Shown here one piece after another: positions 1-6,249 of a DNA stretch of 9,005 nt. Positions within the stretch are counted from its first letter, which is position 1; each line of letters begins with the position of its first letter. Source of the DNA: Nitrospira sp. Lineage in GTDB: Bacteria > Nitrospirota > Nitrospiria > Nitrospirales > Nitrospiraceae. A program made the translations under genes and the position numbers. The notes below the pieces were generated by a model. That model did no database searches. It had not been told where the DNA came from and saw nothing but the letters and a program-made list of their open reading frames with translations. Location: the NCBI GenBank assembly GCA_030456405.1, contig JAKDNQ010000078.1, positions 1-9,005 of the forward strand, written 5' to 3'.

Positions 1-212
1 TCGATGTCTGGAAGATTGATCGTGGCAGCCGATCCAGCGAGATTCGTCACTCCAGCCGAAATCGTCCCGATCAGCTTGGCATGTCGCTCTGGCGCTGGAT
101 TCTGTTGCAACTCATCGAGCGCGACATGAATGTTCTGGAGCCATTCATGCGCTTCCTGGACAAACAGCTCGACCAATTCTTTCTGGAAATCGTCTAAGGT
201 GTCGTCGGCCAT
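1..212 (-). CDS. Hpt-like protein lacking the phospho-histidine, 5' part (runs off left edge)
   Basis: Seen: an open frame starts with ATG at 212-210 and stays open for 70 codons to the window edge. A good ribosome site, GAAGGA at 221-226, lies 8 bases upstream. The protein begins MADDTLDDFQKELVELF and continues with VQEAHEWLQNI. This matches the first helix of Hpt domains such as those of the CheA in this window (SYFIPEANEYLQ). Aligning its GSAATINL on GSAQAIGF of CheA puts Thr56 where the phosphorylated His should be and Ala59 in place of the conserved Lys. It follows the response regulator by 50 bases on the same strand and is probably co-transcribed. Inference: a degenerate Hpt that may bind a receiver or kinase without carrying phosphate, or the N-terminus of a larger multi-Hpt or CheA-like protein whose later domains are outside the window. 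Family assignment is moderately sure; function is unknown. Confidence 0.7.
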   Translation of the reverse strand, partial: MADDTLDDFQKELVELFVQEAHEWLQNIHVALDELQQNPAPERHAKLIGTISAGVTNLAGSAATINLPDI

Positions 213-262
213 GACATCAGTCCTTCACGACAGTGACGCTTTGCAGAAGAGATCGAACAAAA

Positions 263-1585
263 TCAGAACCGTCGCTTTCCATTCCCAAGCTGAGAGGCCA
301 ACCCTGCAATCTCCCCCAACTTGATCGCCATCTCTTCAAACCGCTTAGTAGCCTGCTCGGCAGCTTGCTCAGATTCAGATACGCGCTTCATCAGCAGGCT
401 ATTTCGTTCTCGTTCCGTCTGAAGTAATGCCTCACTTTCACGAACTGTCTGTGATATACGCTCAGCTTCGGAGAGACGTACGGCAAGACCCTGGCTTTGT
501 TCCTGCTCAGCAGCAAGAGATCGCTCTAAGGTATTGACACGTGCGGCAATTTCCTCACTTTCAGTCAGACGGCGCGTCAAGTCACTCGTACGTGCCTGCT
601 CCTGGGCAAGCTGCTGCGCCACGACCTGAAACTCAATCACCGTCTTCTCCATCTCGGTTAGTTGTTCAACCAGTTGTGTGGCGGCTTGGCGCTCGGCATA
701 CAACGTCGCCTCCAGCTCTTGAACACGACTCGCGTTCTTTTGCAGCTCAGTGAGGCGTGTTGCCTGTTGCGCACTGCCTTCCCGTTCTTTCTGAAGATCC
801 TCCTCCAACTCCCGCACACGTCCGCCCAAACTCTCCGCCAGGGACGCCTGACTCTTAGCCTCAACCGTTTGCTCTCGTTCAGTCTTGAGTGCGGATTCAA
901 GTTCCTGCACCCGCGCAGTAACACTGTCGGCCTCTGCGAGTTGTTTCTTCAGCTGTACGATCCTCTCTCGCTCCCCTGCTAATATCGACTCAAACTCCCG
1001 AACACGACCCGCTTGTCCTTCGAGCTGCGCCACTCGCTGCGCGCTGCGTGTGGCGCGATCTCGTTCGGCCAATAATTCTTCCTCCAGCGGCTTCAATCGC
1101 GCCACTGCCTGCCGATAGCTTTCTAATTGTTCATCGCTCACTCGGGCGCCTTGAATCGGCGGCTCGATGGACTCAGGCGCCTTCTCGATATTCTTCTTCG
1201 CAGGCACAGCAGCGCCCTGCCGCTTGGCCAACAACTCGAGCACACGATCCTTGAGAGACGTGCCTTGAAACGGCTTTTTCAGCACCCCGTCGGCGTGACA
1301 GGATTCAGCCTGCTTTGTCACCTCATCGTTTACAATACCTGAGATCAAAAGCACCGGTGTGTTCGTCAACATCCTCTGTGCTCGCACGAAAGCGCACACC
1401 TCATAGCCGCTTTTATCCGGCATAATTACATCCGACACGATCAGGTCGGGTGTCTCTTTGGCTAAATAAGCCAGTGCTTCCTCTCCATTCGCAACCAGAG
1501 TGACTCCAAGTCCAGCCTCCGTCAGTAACCGTTCAGCAACTTTCCTGACCGCGATACTGTCGTCGGCAATCAACACTTTCGGCAT
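263..1585 (-). CDS. Response regulator: CheY-like receiver plus long repeated coiled coil
   Basis: Seen: 440 residues from the chosen start (MPKVLIADDS). Residues 1-122 form a receiver with the acidic pair Asp8/Asp9, phospho-acceptor Asp52 (IVSDVIMP), switch Ser82 (LLIS) and Lys104 (KKPF). All key residues are present, so it should be phosphorylated, most likely by the CheA encoded upstream. A Pro/Ala-rich linker leads to eight tandem 31-residue repeats (163-410) and a short tail ending in GNGKRRF. There is no DNA-binding, enzymatic or methylesterase domain. An in-frame ATG 8 codons upstream (1609) abuts the preceding stop but has no ribosome site, whereas GGGAAGGAA lies 6 bases before the ATG at 1585. 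Known: FrzS and AglZ of Myxococcus also join a receiver-like domain to a coiled coil and act in cell polarity and gliding. Inference: the output is protein-protein, perhaps localisation or scaffolding. Homology to those proteins is not shown. Confidence 0.9.
   Translation of the reverse strand: MPKVLIADDSIAVRKVAERLLTEAGLGVTLVANGEEALAYLAKETPDLIVSDVIMPDKSGYEVCAFVRAQRMLTNTPVLLISGIVNDEVTKQAESCHADGVLKKPFQGTSLKDRVLELLAKRQGAAVPAKKNIEKAPESIEPPIQGARVSDEQLESYRQAVARLKPLEEELLAERDRATRSAQRVAQLEGQAGRVREFESILAGERERIVQLKKQLAEADSVTARVQELESALKTEREQTVEAKSQASLAESLGGRVRELEEDLQKEREGSAQQATRLTELQKNASRVQELEATLYAERQAATQLVEQLTEMEKTVIEFQVVAQQLAQEQARTSDLTRRLTESEEIAARVNTLERSLAAEQEQSQGLAVRLSEAERISQTVRESEALLQTERERNSLLMKRVSESEQAAEQATKRFEEMAIKLGEIAGLASQLGNGKRRF
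356..1099 (-). repeat. Eight tandem 93-bp (31-residue) coiled-coil coding repeats
   Basis: The coiled-coil half of the response regulator divides without gaps into eight units of exactly 31 residues. In coding order they start at 1099, 1006, 913, 820, 727, 634, 541 and 448. A typical unit begins RVQELE or RVRELE, has Leu at position 9, an acidic-basic pair near 12-13 (often ER) and an L.E.E-type segment near 23-27. The units differ in sequence (the sixth begins EFQVV, the eighth TVRES), so they are old duplications rather than recent slippage. Hydrophobic spacing is mostly 3-4, with two consecutive spacings of three at each repeat junction, meaning one heptad break (stammer) per 31 residues. 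Confidence 0.85.
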
Positions 1586-1600
1586 GGCAGATTCCTTCCC
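1586..1600 (-). promoter_or_regulatory. Ribosome binding site that decides the response-regulator start
   Basis: On the minus strand GGGAAGGAA (1592-1600) is followed by six bases and then ATG at 1585-1583. The ATG at 1609 has no purine-rich stretch at the right distance; its upstream bases are the last codons and TAA of the CheW-like gene. I therefore prefer 1585, which also gives the usual short N-terminus before the receiver's first strand. Confidence 0.75.
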
Positions 1601-1609
1601 TGAACTCAT

Positions 1610-2077
1610 TTAACTGCTGACAATGTCCTGTCTCAACCGACCGAGTCGCTGCAACGCCACGATAGCCACATCCTGTGCGCCGATCGTGATTAACCCCAGT
1701 GATTCAATGTCCCCACTGCTATGAGGACGAATCGCTGCCGGATTCACTGTCTCAAGAGATGGCACGACGGCATCGATACAGATGGCCATCGGCCCGTCGA
1801 GATGACGAATCATCAGGCACAAGAGGGGACTTCCGATCTGTTTGCGACTCAATCTGGCCGCCAAGTCGTAGACCGGCATGGCATAATTGTCGCGCTTCAG
1901 CATGGCTTGCACGAAGGGAGTTCGACTCGGCACCGGAATAGTCTCAGTCCAAGGAGACACCCCACCCACATCCTCAGTCCTTGCCGCCAGCTTCATTCCA
2001 CCGATAGAAAACACCACCACATTCCACGACCGTTTCGTGCCCTCAGCTTGCTGTTGACCACGAGCCGCCCTCAGCAC
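1610..2077 (-). CDS. cheW: CheW-like coupling protein, second copy
   Basis: Seen: 155 residues. The first 15 or so look like a linker rich in Arg, Gln and Ala. A CheW-type beta domain follows, beginning WNVVVFSIGG, with YAMPVYDLAARLS matching the family's 'P-V-x-D-L' strand and MAICIDAVV matching the 'G-x-x-V-D-x-V' strand. The start is GTG at 2077-2075, inside the end of the upstream cheW-like gene (7-base overlap), so translation is probably coupled. The next ATG lies at codon 28, already inside the domain, so it is unlikely to be the start. Known: CheW domains link chemoreceptor hairpins to CheA in arrays. Odd: the C-terminal strand (LITIGAQDVAIVALQRLG) lacks the Asp often found in CheW, and the sequence differs strongly from the neighbouring copy. 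Inference: a second coupler or array-lattice protein. It could instead act only as an adaptor for the coiled-coil regulator, which starts directly after it. Confidence 0.8.
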   Translation of the reverse strand: MLRAARGQQQAEGTKRSWNVVVFSIGGMKLAARTEDVGGVSPWTETIPVPSRTPFVQAMLKRDNYAMPVYDLAARLSRKQIGSPLLCLMIRHLDGPMAICIDAVVPSLETVNPAAIRPHSSGDIESLGLITIGAQDVAIVALQRLGRLRQDIVSS

Positions 2078-2589
2078 AATTCACCAACCGCTGCCGGAGT
2101 GATCTTAATCAGCTGTTCTGTCCGCTCAAGAGGCGCAGGCTCTGCGCTGGACAATTCTCCCAGTGCCCACAAAGGATTAAGGATCAACACCAACTGATCC
2201 TGATACAGCATCATCCCTCCAAACCAGTTTCGTTCATCGCCTCGAAACTGTGGCGGGAAAGGAAGACATTCATTTCGTTCTATATCGATCAAACCCACCA
2301 CCTGTTCAACACAAATCGCGCCTTGGGAGCGTCCCGCTGAGTACAATACCGTTCTCATTTCGAGACCGGACAGATCGGCAACGATCGATAGCCGTTGGGC
2401 AAGATCTACTGGTTTATACAGGCTCCCCGCCGCCGTAACGGCCCGTTCATGACCAGCCTCTTCTTGCGTGAGAACTCCACGAACCCCGGTTGCAGGCAAA
2501 GCCAAATAGCTGAGCCCTAGACGGACAACCAGGAAGCTGGCCGTCTCCACCAGCATGTTCGTCGAATTCTGGCGGCCTCGCAAGCTCAT
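2071..2589 (-). CDS. cheW: CheW-like coupling protein, first copy
   Basis: Seen: 172 residues from ATG at 2589, with only a weak GAG ribosome site upstream. The CheW fold is recognisable from FLVVRLGLSYLALPATGVRGV (residues 19-39, first strands), through LYKPVDLAQRLS (57-68) and AICVEQVVGLIDI (91-103, the strand facing CheA), to WFGGMMLYQDQLVLILNP (122-139). A tail of about 30 residues follows. Known: CheW bridges receptors and the P5 domain of CheA in the cytoplasmic array. It lies 66 bases after cheA and its TGA is inside the start region of the next cheW-like gene, so the two are one transcriptional and probably translationally coupled unit. Odd: the N-terminal part is divergent, with an ArgGlyValLeuThr stretch where many CheW proteins have a V-x-E-I-I motif. 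Family sure, exact partner not. Confidence 0.85.
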   Translation of the reverse strand: MSLRGRQNSTNMLVETASFLVVRLGLSYLALPATGVRGVLTQEEAGHERAVTAAGSLYKPVDLAQRLSIVADLSGLEMRTVLYSAGRSQGAICVEQVVGLIDIERNECLPFPPQFRGDERNWFGGMMLYQDQLVLILNPLWALGELSSAEPAPLERTEQLIKITPAAVGELC

Positions 2590-2655
2590 AAGCGACTCAT
2601 TCTGTTCGACTGTTCACGGCCAGATCCTCATTCAACAATCTGAAGCAGTGCATGC

Positions 2656-5600
2656 CTATCGGCTCACAGCGGCTTCTTTGCCGACCCAGCGCTCAATTTC
2701 TTGAATTAAGGCCCGCTCTTCGACCGGCTTGGCGATATAAGAACTCGCTCCGATATTGAGCGCCATTTGTCGATGCTTATCACCGGCTCTCGTCGTCATG
2801 ACGATGACCGGTGTCTCCTGTGTGTGCTCCCGGCTGCGCAGTCCCTGAATCACTTCAAAGCCATTGAGCTTCGGCATCTCAAGATCGGTAATGATCAGCC
2901 GATAGTTTTGCGCAGACGCCATACGAAGGCCTTCTTCTCCATCCACCGCAGTATGGACATCATATCCAGCCGACTCCAACATTCGTCCGACAAACTTTCG
3001 GATGCTCAGGGAGTCGTCGATCAAGAGAAGCAACCGCTCCGCTGGTTTCGGCTTTGGGACCTCCGCGTATGGAACCAGCGAGTCCACCGACGCCAGTGCG
3101 TTGGACTCCAATTCCGCCGCAGCACCAACTTGCGCCTCTCGCGCCATGAGCCGGACAGGGTCCAGCACAAGAACGACCCGTCCTTCAGGATCGATGGTTG
3201 CGCCACCGAAGCTGGAACGATTCAAGGATTTCAACGATCCCAACGGCTTAATGACGATTTCCTGGCGACCGAGCAATTCATCGACCACAATGCCGATCAT
3301 CCCTGAAGCTGTTCGCACAATGACAACAGGTTTCCCGATTTCCACTGTCACTGCGCTCCGACTGAGGATCTGCTGGAGCGGCTGCGCTTCAATCGCCTCG
3401 TCGCCGATATGCAACATCGACCGTTCACCCATCCGTTGAAGCGTGCCAGGAGTCAGCATGGTGACTTCGCGCACCGCAGGCAACGGGATGGCGTAACATT
3501 CATTCCCTGCCCGGACCATCAGCGCCGTGGCGATCAAGAGAGTGAGCGGGAGACTCAGGGTAAACTTTGTCCCCACGCCTCGAACGGATTCGACATCGAT
3601 GTGGCCGTTCATGCTTTCAATGACGCGCTTGACCACATCCATGCCGACCCCTCGCCCCGCCTGATCGCCGATCTGGTCGGCCGTGGAGAAACCCGGCATG
3701 AAAATAAACTTAATGACTTCGGATTCGGGCAGCGAACGGGCCACCTCAGGACGGATCAGCCCTCGCTCCACCGCTTTGGCGCGAATTTTTTCGACGTCGA
3801 GCCCCGCGCCATCGTCTTCGACTTCGATCAACACCGCATTGCCGCGATGGGCCGCGTGAAGATAAATCGAGCCGGCCGCCGGCTTTCCCTTCGTCACACG
3901 AATAGCTGCCGGCTCGATCCCGTGATAGACCGCGTTGCGCACGAGATGAATCAACGGATCGACCAGCCGCTCCACGACGCCTGTATCGACGTCGGTATGT
4001 TCGCCGGATGTGACCAACGTCACTTCCTTCCCCGTCGCGCGCGCCATCTCACGCGTGGCGCGACGGAACCGTGTGAATGGCGTGCCGATCGGCACCATAC
4101 GGGCCCGGGCGATTTCATCCCGCATACCGAGGGTCAGTTGCGCTAAATGACTCATGTCTTCATGAGAACGGCGGATCGATCCGCTCAACTGCGTCATCGA
4201 CTCTGAAATATCTGCTGTGACTTCGCTGATTCGGCGAGCCAGAATATTGAAATCGTCGTACTTGTCGAATTCAAGGCTGCCGAAATCACTGAGCCCGGCA
4301 AATCCTTGAGCCGGAACGGCTGCTGAATCGGAGGCGGCGGTCGGCAGAGTAAACGTATGTTTCTCTTCGAACGAATGGACCGATTCCACCAACCGTCCTT
4401 TGTATGCCAATACTTGTTGCGAGAGTTGCTCCAATATATGCAGCCGCTGTTCGAGCCGCCCTCGACCGATGACGAGCTCACCGACCAGATTCAACAAGCG
4501 CTCCAACCGATCGCGGCTCACGCGGATGACTTCTCGATCTTCTACCGCTTTACTATCAGGAGTTTTGCCGTCCGCCACATGGGCCGATTCGATTTCTTCA
4601 TGATCGCGCGATTCCTGGTCCATAGAAGTAACGACGCGCGCGACGCCAGAAGGAGACGCCGCCACCGGGCTCGCCGTCGGCTGATCGAGTTGTTTGAGTT
4701 CTTGCATCGTGGCGGCAAATCGCTGGCGCAGCATCCCGAGTGAGGCCGGGTCTCGCCGCAGCAAGAGACGGACCACATCGACCGATCGCAACAGCATATC
4801 CGTATGCCCGGGGAGTATCTTGACGCGGCCCTCACGCGCGGCTCCCATGAAATCTTCGACATAGTGCGTCAGATCGCCGACCGACTGGAATCCCACGGTG
4901 TACGCAGACCCCTTGAGCGTATGAGCCGTCCTGAAGAGTTGGTCGATCACTTCCTTATTGTGATCTTCCTTCTCGAGGCGAAGTAATTGGGCTTCGAGCG
5001 ATTCTAAATATTCTTGGGCTTCCGGGGCAAAATAGGACAACACTTCGGCATCGAGAGACGGCAACAGATACTCGTCCGTCAATGTGCTTGCGGCCCCCCC
5101 CTCCGATTCCCCCTTAGTATCGGGGAATCCGCCGGAATCCTCCATCACGACAGTCATAACCTGAACAGCCGGAACGAAAGGAGCCACCGACTGGGCCGGG
5201 ACCGTCACCTGTTCTCCGTTACGGATCTGCGCAAGCGCCTGGGTCACGTCCGGCACCTCATGTTGTAACTGGGGAATCATGTCGACGTCCCGTCGCACCA
5301 GCAGCCGAATGACTTCAACTGCGCGGCCAATGCCGCCCAGCACATCCGGTGAGATGGAAATCTGTCTCTCCCGAATCGCGGACATACAATTTTCGATCGG
5401 ACCGGCTACATCGCAGACCGCTGTAAATCCGATCGCCTGCGCAGACCCTTTGAGCATATGGGCCATACTATAGAGCCGGTAGATGGCTTCCTCATCCCCA
5501 GCGTTCTCTTGCAAACGATGGAGTTGCGCCTCCATTGTTTGCAGATACTCATTGGCCTCCGGGATGAAATACGAAAGGACCTCGACGCCAAGAGTCGGCG

Positions 5601-6045
5601 CCAGGTAGTCCGGCGCGAGCACGGCAGGCTCAGACGATGTCGAAGGAAACAACGTCGGAAATAACTCAGCCACTTCGCTTTTCCATTGCGCACTGACTTC
5701 AAGGTCTTCGACGCCTCCGCGTGCAACAACGTCCAACTGGGCTTTGAAGGAACCTACCACCCCTTGCAAGGTTTCCAAGGCCTTCGGCCAGAGAGACGCT
5801 TCTATAGACGGCGCCTCCTCCAGGGTCGATTCGAGCAACGATCCCATCAAGGCTAACCCCTCGTAGCCGTAGAGCGCGGACGCTCCCCGGATCTTATGGG
5901 CCCATACGTACTGGTCTTGCAATTGCGATGGAGTAGGCTGCGTTCCATCCGGCGGATGGAATGCCTTCGTCAGTGCGTCCAGAGCCTCCGACGCTTCGGT
6001 CACGAAGATGTCGATGAGGCTCTGCCGGTCAAGTTCTGGGCTCAT
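2656..6045 (-). CDS. cheA: Hybrid CheA histidine kinase with three Hpt domains and a C-terminal receiver
   Basis: Seen: 1129 residues, about 1.7 times E. coli CheA. The ATG at 6045 follows AAAGGA with a 4-base spacer. Hpt1 is about 1-110 (His50 in WAHKIRGAS), Hpt2 148-253 (His196 in AHMLKGSA), Hpt3 327-432 (His375 in AHTLKGSA). The dimerisation helices start near 508 (SRDRLERLLNLVGELVIGRG) and carry an insertion to about 600. The ATPase domain has an N-box (HLVRNAVYHGIE, 700-711), G1 (EDDGAGLD), GFSTAD and G2 (GRGVGMDVVK). A CheW-like P5 domain spans 836-970 and the receiver about 1003-1123 (Asp1010/Asp1011, acceptor Asp1054, Thr1084, Lys1106). Known: multi-Hpt hybrid CheAs with a receiver occur in the type-IV-pilus (ChpA/PilL) and Frz (FrzE) systems. 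It leads the cheW-cheW-regulator cluster. Odd: Tyr707 replaces the usual N-box Asp, and Hpt2 and Hpt3 are an internal duplication. Linkers between domains hold no clear P2 domain. Confidence 0.95.
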   Translation of the reverse strand: MSPELDRQSLIDIFVTEASEALDALTKAFHPPDGTQPTPSQLQDQYVWAHKIRGASALYGYEGLALMGSLLESTLEEAPSIEASLWPKALETLQGVVGSFKAQLDVVARGGVEDLEVSAQWKSEVAELFPTLFPSTSSEPAVLAPDYLAPTLGVEVLSYFIPEANEYLQTMEAQLHRLQENAGDEEAIYRLYSMAHMLKGSAQAIGFTAVCDVAGPIENCMSAIRERQISISPDVLGGIGRAVEVIRLLVRRDVDMIPQLQHEVPDVTQALAQIRNGEQVTVPAQSVAPFVPAVQVMTVVMEDSGGFPDTKGESEGGAASTLTDEYLLPSLDAEVLSYFAPEAQEYLESLEAQLLRLEKEDHNKEVIDQLFRTAHTLKGSAYTVGFQSVGDLTHYVEDFMGAAREGRVKILPGHTDMLLRSVDVVRLLLRRDPASLGMLRQRFAATMQELKQLDQPTASPVAASPSGVARVVTSMDQESRDHEEIESAHVADGKTPDSKAVEDREVIRVSRDRLERLLNLVGELVIGRGRLEQRLHILEQLSQQVLAYKGRLVESVHSFEEKHTFTLPTAASDSAAVPAQGFAGLSDFGSLEFDKYDDFNILARRISEVTADISESMTQLSGSIRRSHEDMSHLAQLTLGMRDEIARARMVPIGTPFTRFRRATREMARATGKEVTLVTSGEHTDVDTGVVERLVDPLIHLVRNAVYHGIEPAAIRVTKGKPAAGSIYLHAAHRGNAVLIEVEDDGAGLDVEKIRAKAVERGLIRPEVARSLPESEVIKFIFMPGFSTADQIGDQAGRGVGMDVVKRVIESMNGHIDVESVRGVGTKFTLSLPLTLLIATALMVRAGNECYAIPLPAVREVTMLTPGTLQRMGERSMLHIGDEAIEAQPLQQILSRSAVTVEIGKPVVIVRTASGMIGIVVDELLGRQEIVIKPLGSLKSLNRSSFGGATIDPEGRVVLVLDPVRLMAREAQVGAAAELESNALASVDSLVPYAEVPKPKPAERLLLLIDDSLSIRKFVGRMLESAGYDVHTAVDGEEGLRMASAQNYRLIITDLEMPKLNGFEVIQGLRSREHTQETPVIVMTTRAGDKHRQMALNIGASSYIAKPVEERALIQEIERWVGKEAAVSR
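4750..5604 (-). repeat. Internal duplication in CheA: Hpt2 and Hpt3 modules
   Basis: Residues 148-253 (5604-5287) and 327-432 (5067-4750) align without a gap over 106 residues. My hand count gives 51 identities. Shared landmarks are EVLSYF, PEA-x-EYL, EAQL-x-RL, AH-x-LKGSA, a closing V-x-RLL-x-RRD, and the same 48-residue distance from the first Leu to the active His. The intervening linker (254-326) is rich in Pro, Val, Gly and Glu. Hpt1 is much more distant, so the duplication concerns the second and third modules only. Confidence 0.8.
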
Positions 6046-6236
6046 GCTATCCTTTTCTTACAGAACGTACCTTGAGGATGCTACTGGATCCAACCTAATC
6101 CCATCTATTCATAGGCTGCGGTGACACTTCTCTTGTCATGGCGAGCCGGCTTCATGACCGCGGTGTTAGACCTATCCCCTTGACACCGGGTGCCGTCTTG
6201 TTTTGATTCGCCCATTCACTCTCGGTCATCTTTGTT
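6046..6236 (-). other. Non-coding gap between amt and cheA (191 bases)
   Basis: No open frame with gene character is seen. It holds the 3' arm of an inverted repeat around the amt stop, the repeat at 6135-6158, an 8-base palindrome ACCGCGGT near 6157-6164, and the cheA ribosome site at 6050-6055. No convincing -35/-10 pair and no stem followed by a T-run on the minus strand were found. A promoter for cheA could lie here but cannot be shown by eye. Confidence 0.4.
6135..6158. repeat. Inverted repeat GTCATG-N12-CATGAC in the amt-cheA gap
   Basis: Perfect 6-base arms at 6135-6140 and 6153-6158 flank a 12-base spacer that contains the self-complementary GCCGGC. It sits 90 bases upstream of the cheA start. 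There is no T-tract on either side, so it does not look like an intrinsic terminator. It could be an operator for the cheA cluster or chance. Confidence 0.35.
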
Positions 6237-6249
6237 TCACGAATAGGCG
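6209..6249 (-). repeat. Imperfect inverted repeat enclosing the amt stop codon
   Basis: In the amt transcript the last codons read CGCCTATTCG (6249-6240). This can pair over all ten positions, two of them G-U wobbles, with TGAATGGGCG (6218-6209). The 21-base loop contains the TGA stop. On the minus strand it is followed by AATCAAAAC and not by a T-run, so it is not a classic terminator. TTTT follows on the plus strand, where no gene reads into it. It may stabilise the 3' end of amt mRNA. Confidence 0.4.

Noticed and set aside
356..1099. Repeats as a recent DNA-level tandem expansion (minisatellite)
   Set aside because: The 93-base units are clearly diverged at the base level. Only the protein pattern and the unit length are kept.
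1721..2197. Plus-strand open frame of 158 codons across the two cheW-like genes
   Set aside because: It is antisense to two well-supported CheW-like genes, with no plausible ribosome site or family features.
3409..4146. Long plus-strand open frame (245 codons) opposite cheA
   Set aside because: It lies wholly inside the cheA ATPase and CheW-domain coding region. Its translation is rich in His, Arg and Asp without recognisable motifs, as expected for an antisense shadow.
6085..6150. Flagellar sigma-28 promoter upstream of cheA (GCCTATGA resembling GCCGATAA)
   Set aside because: The -10-like element has two mismatches, and no TAAA element lies about 15 bases upstream of it.
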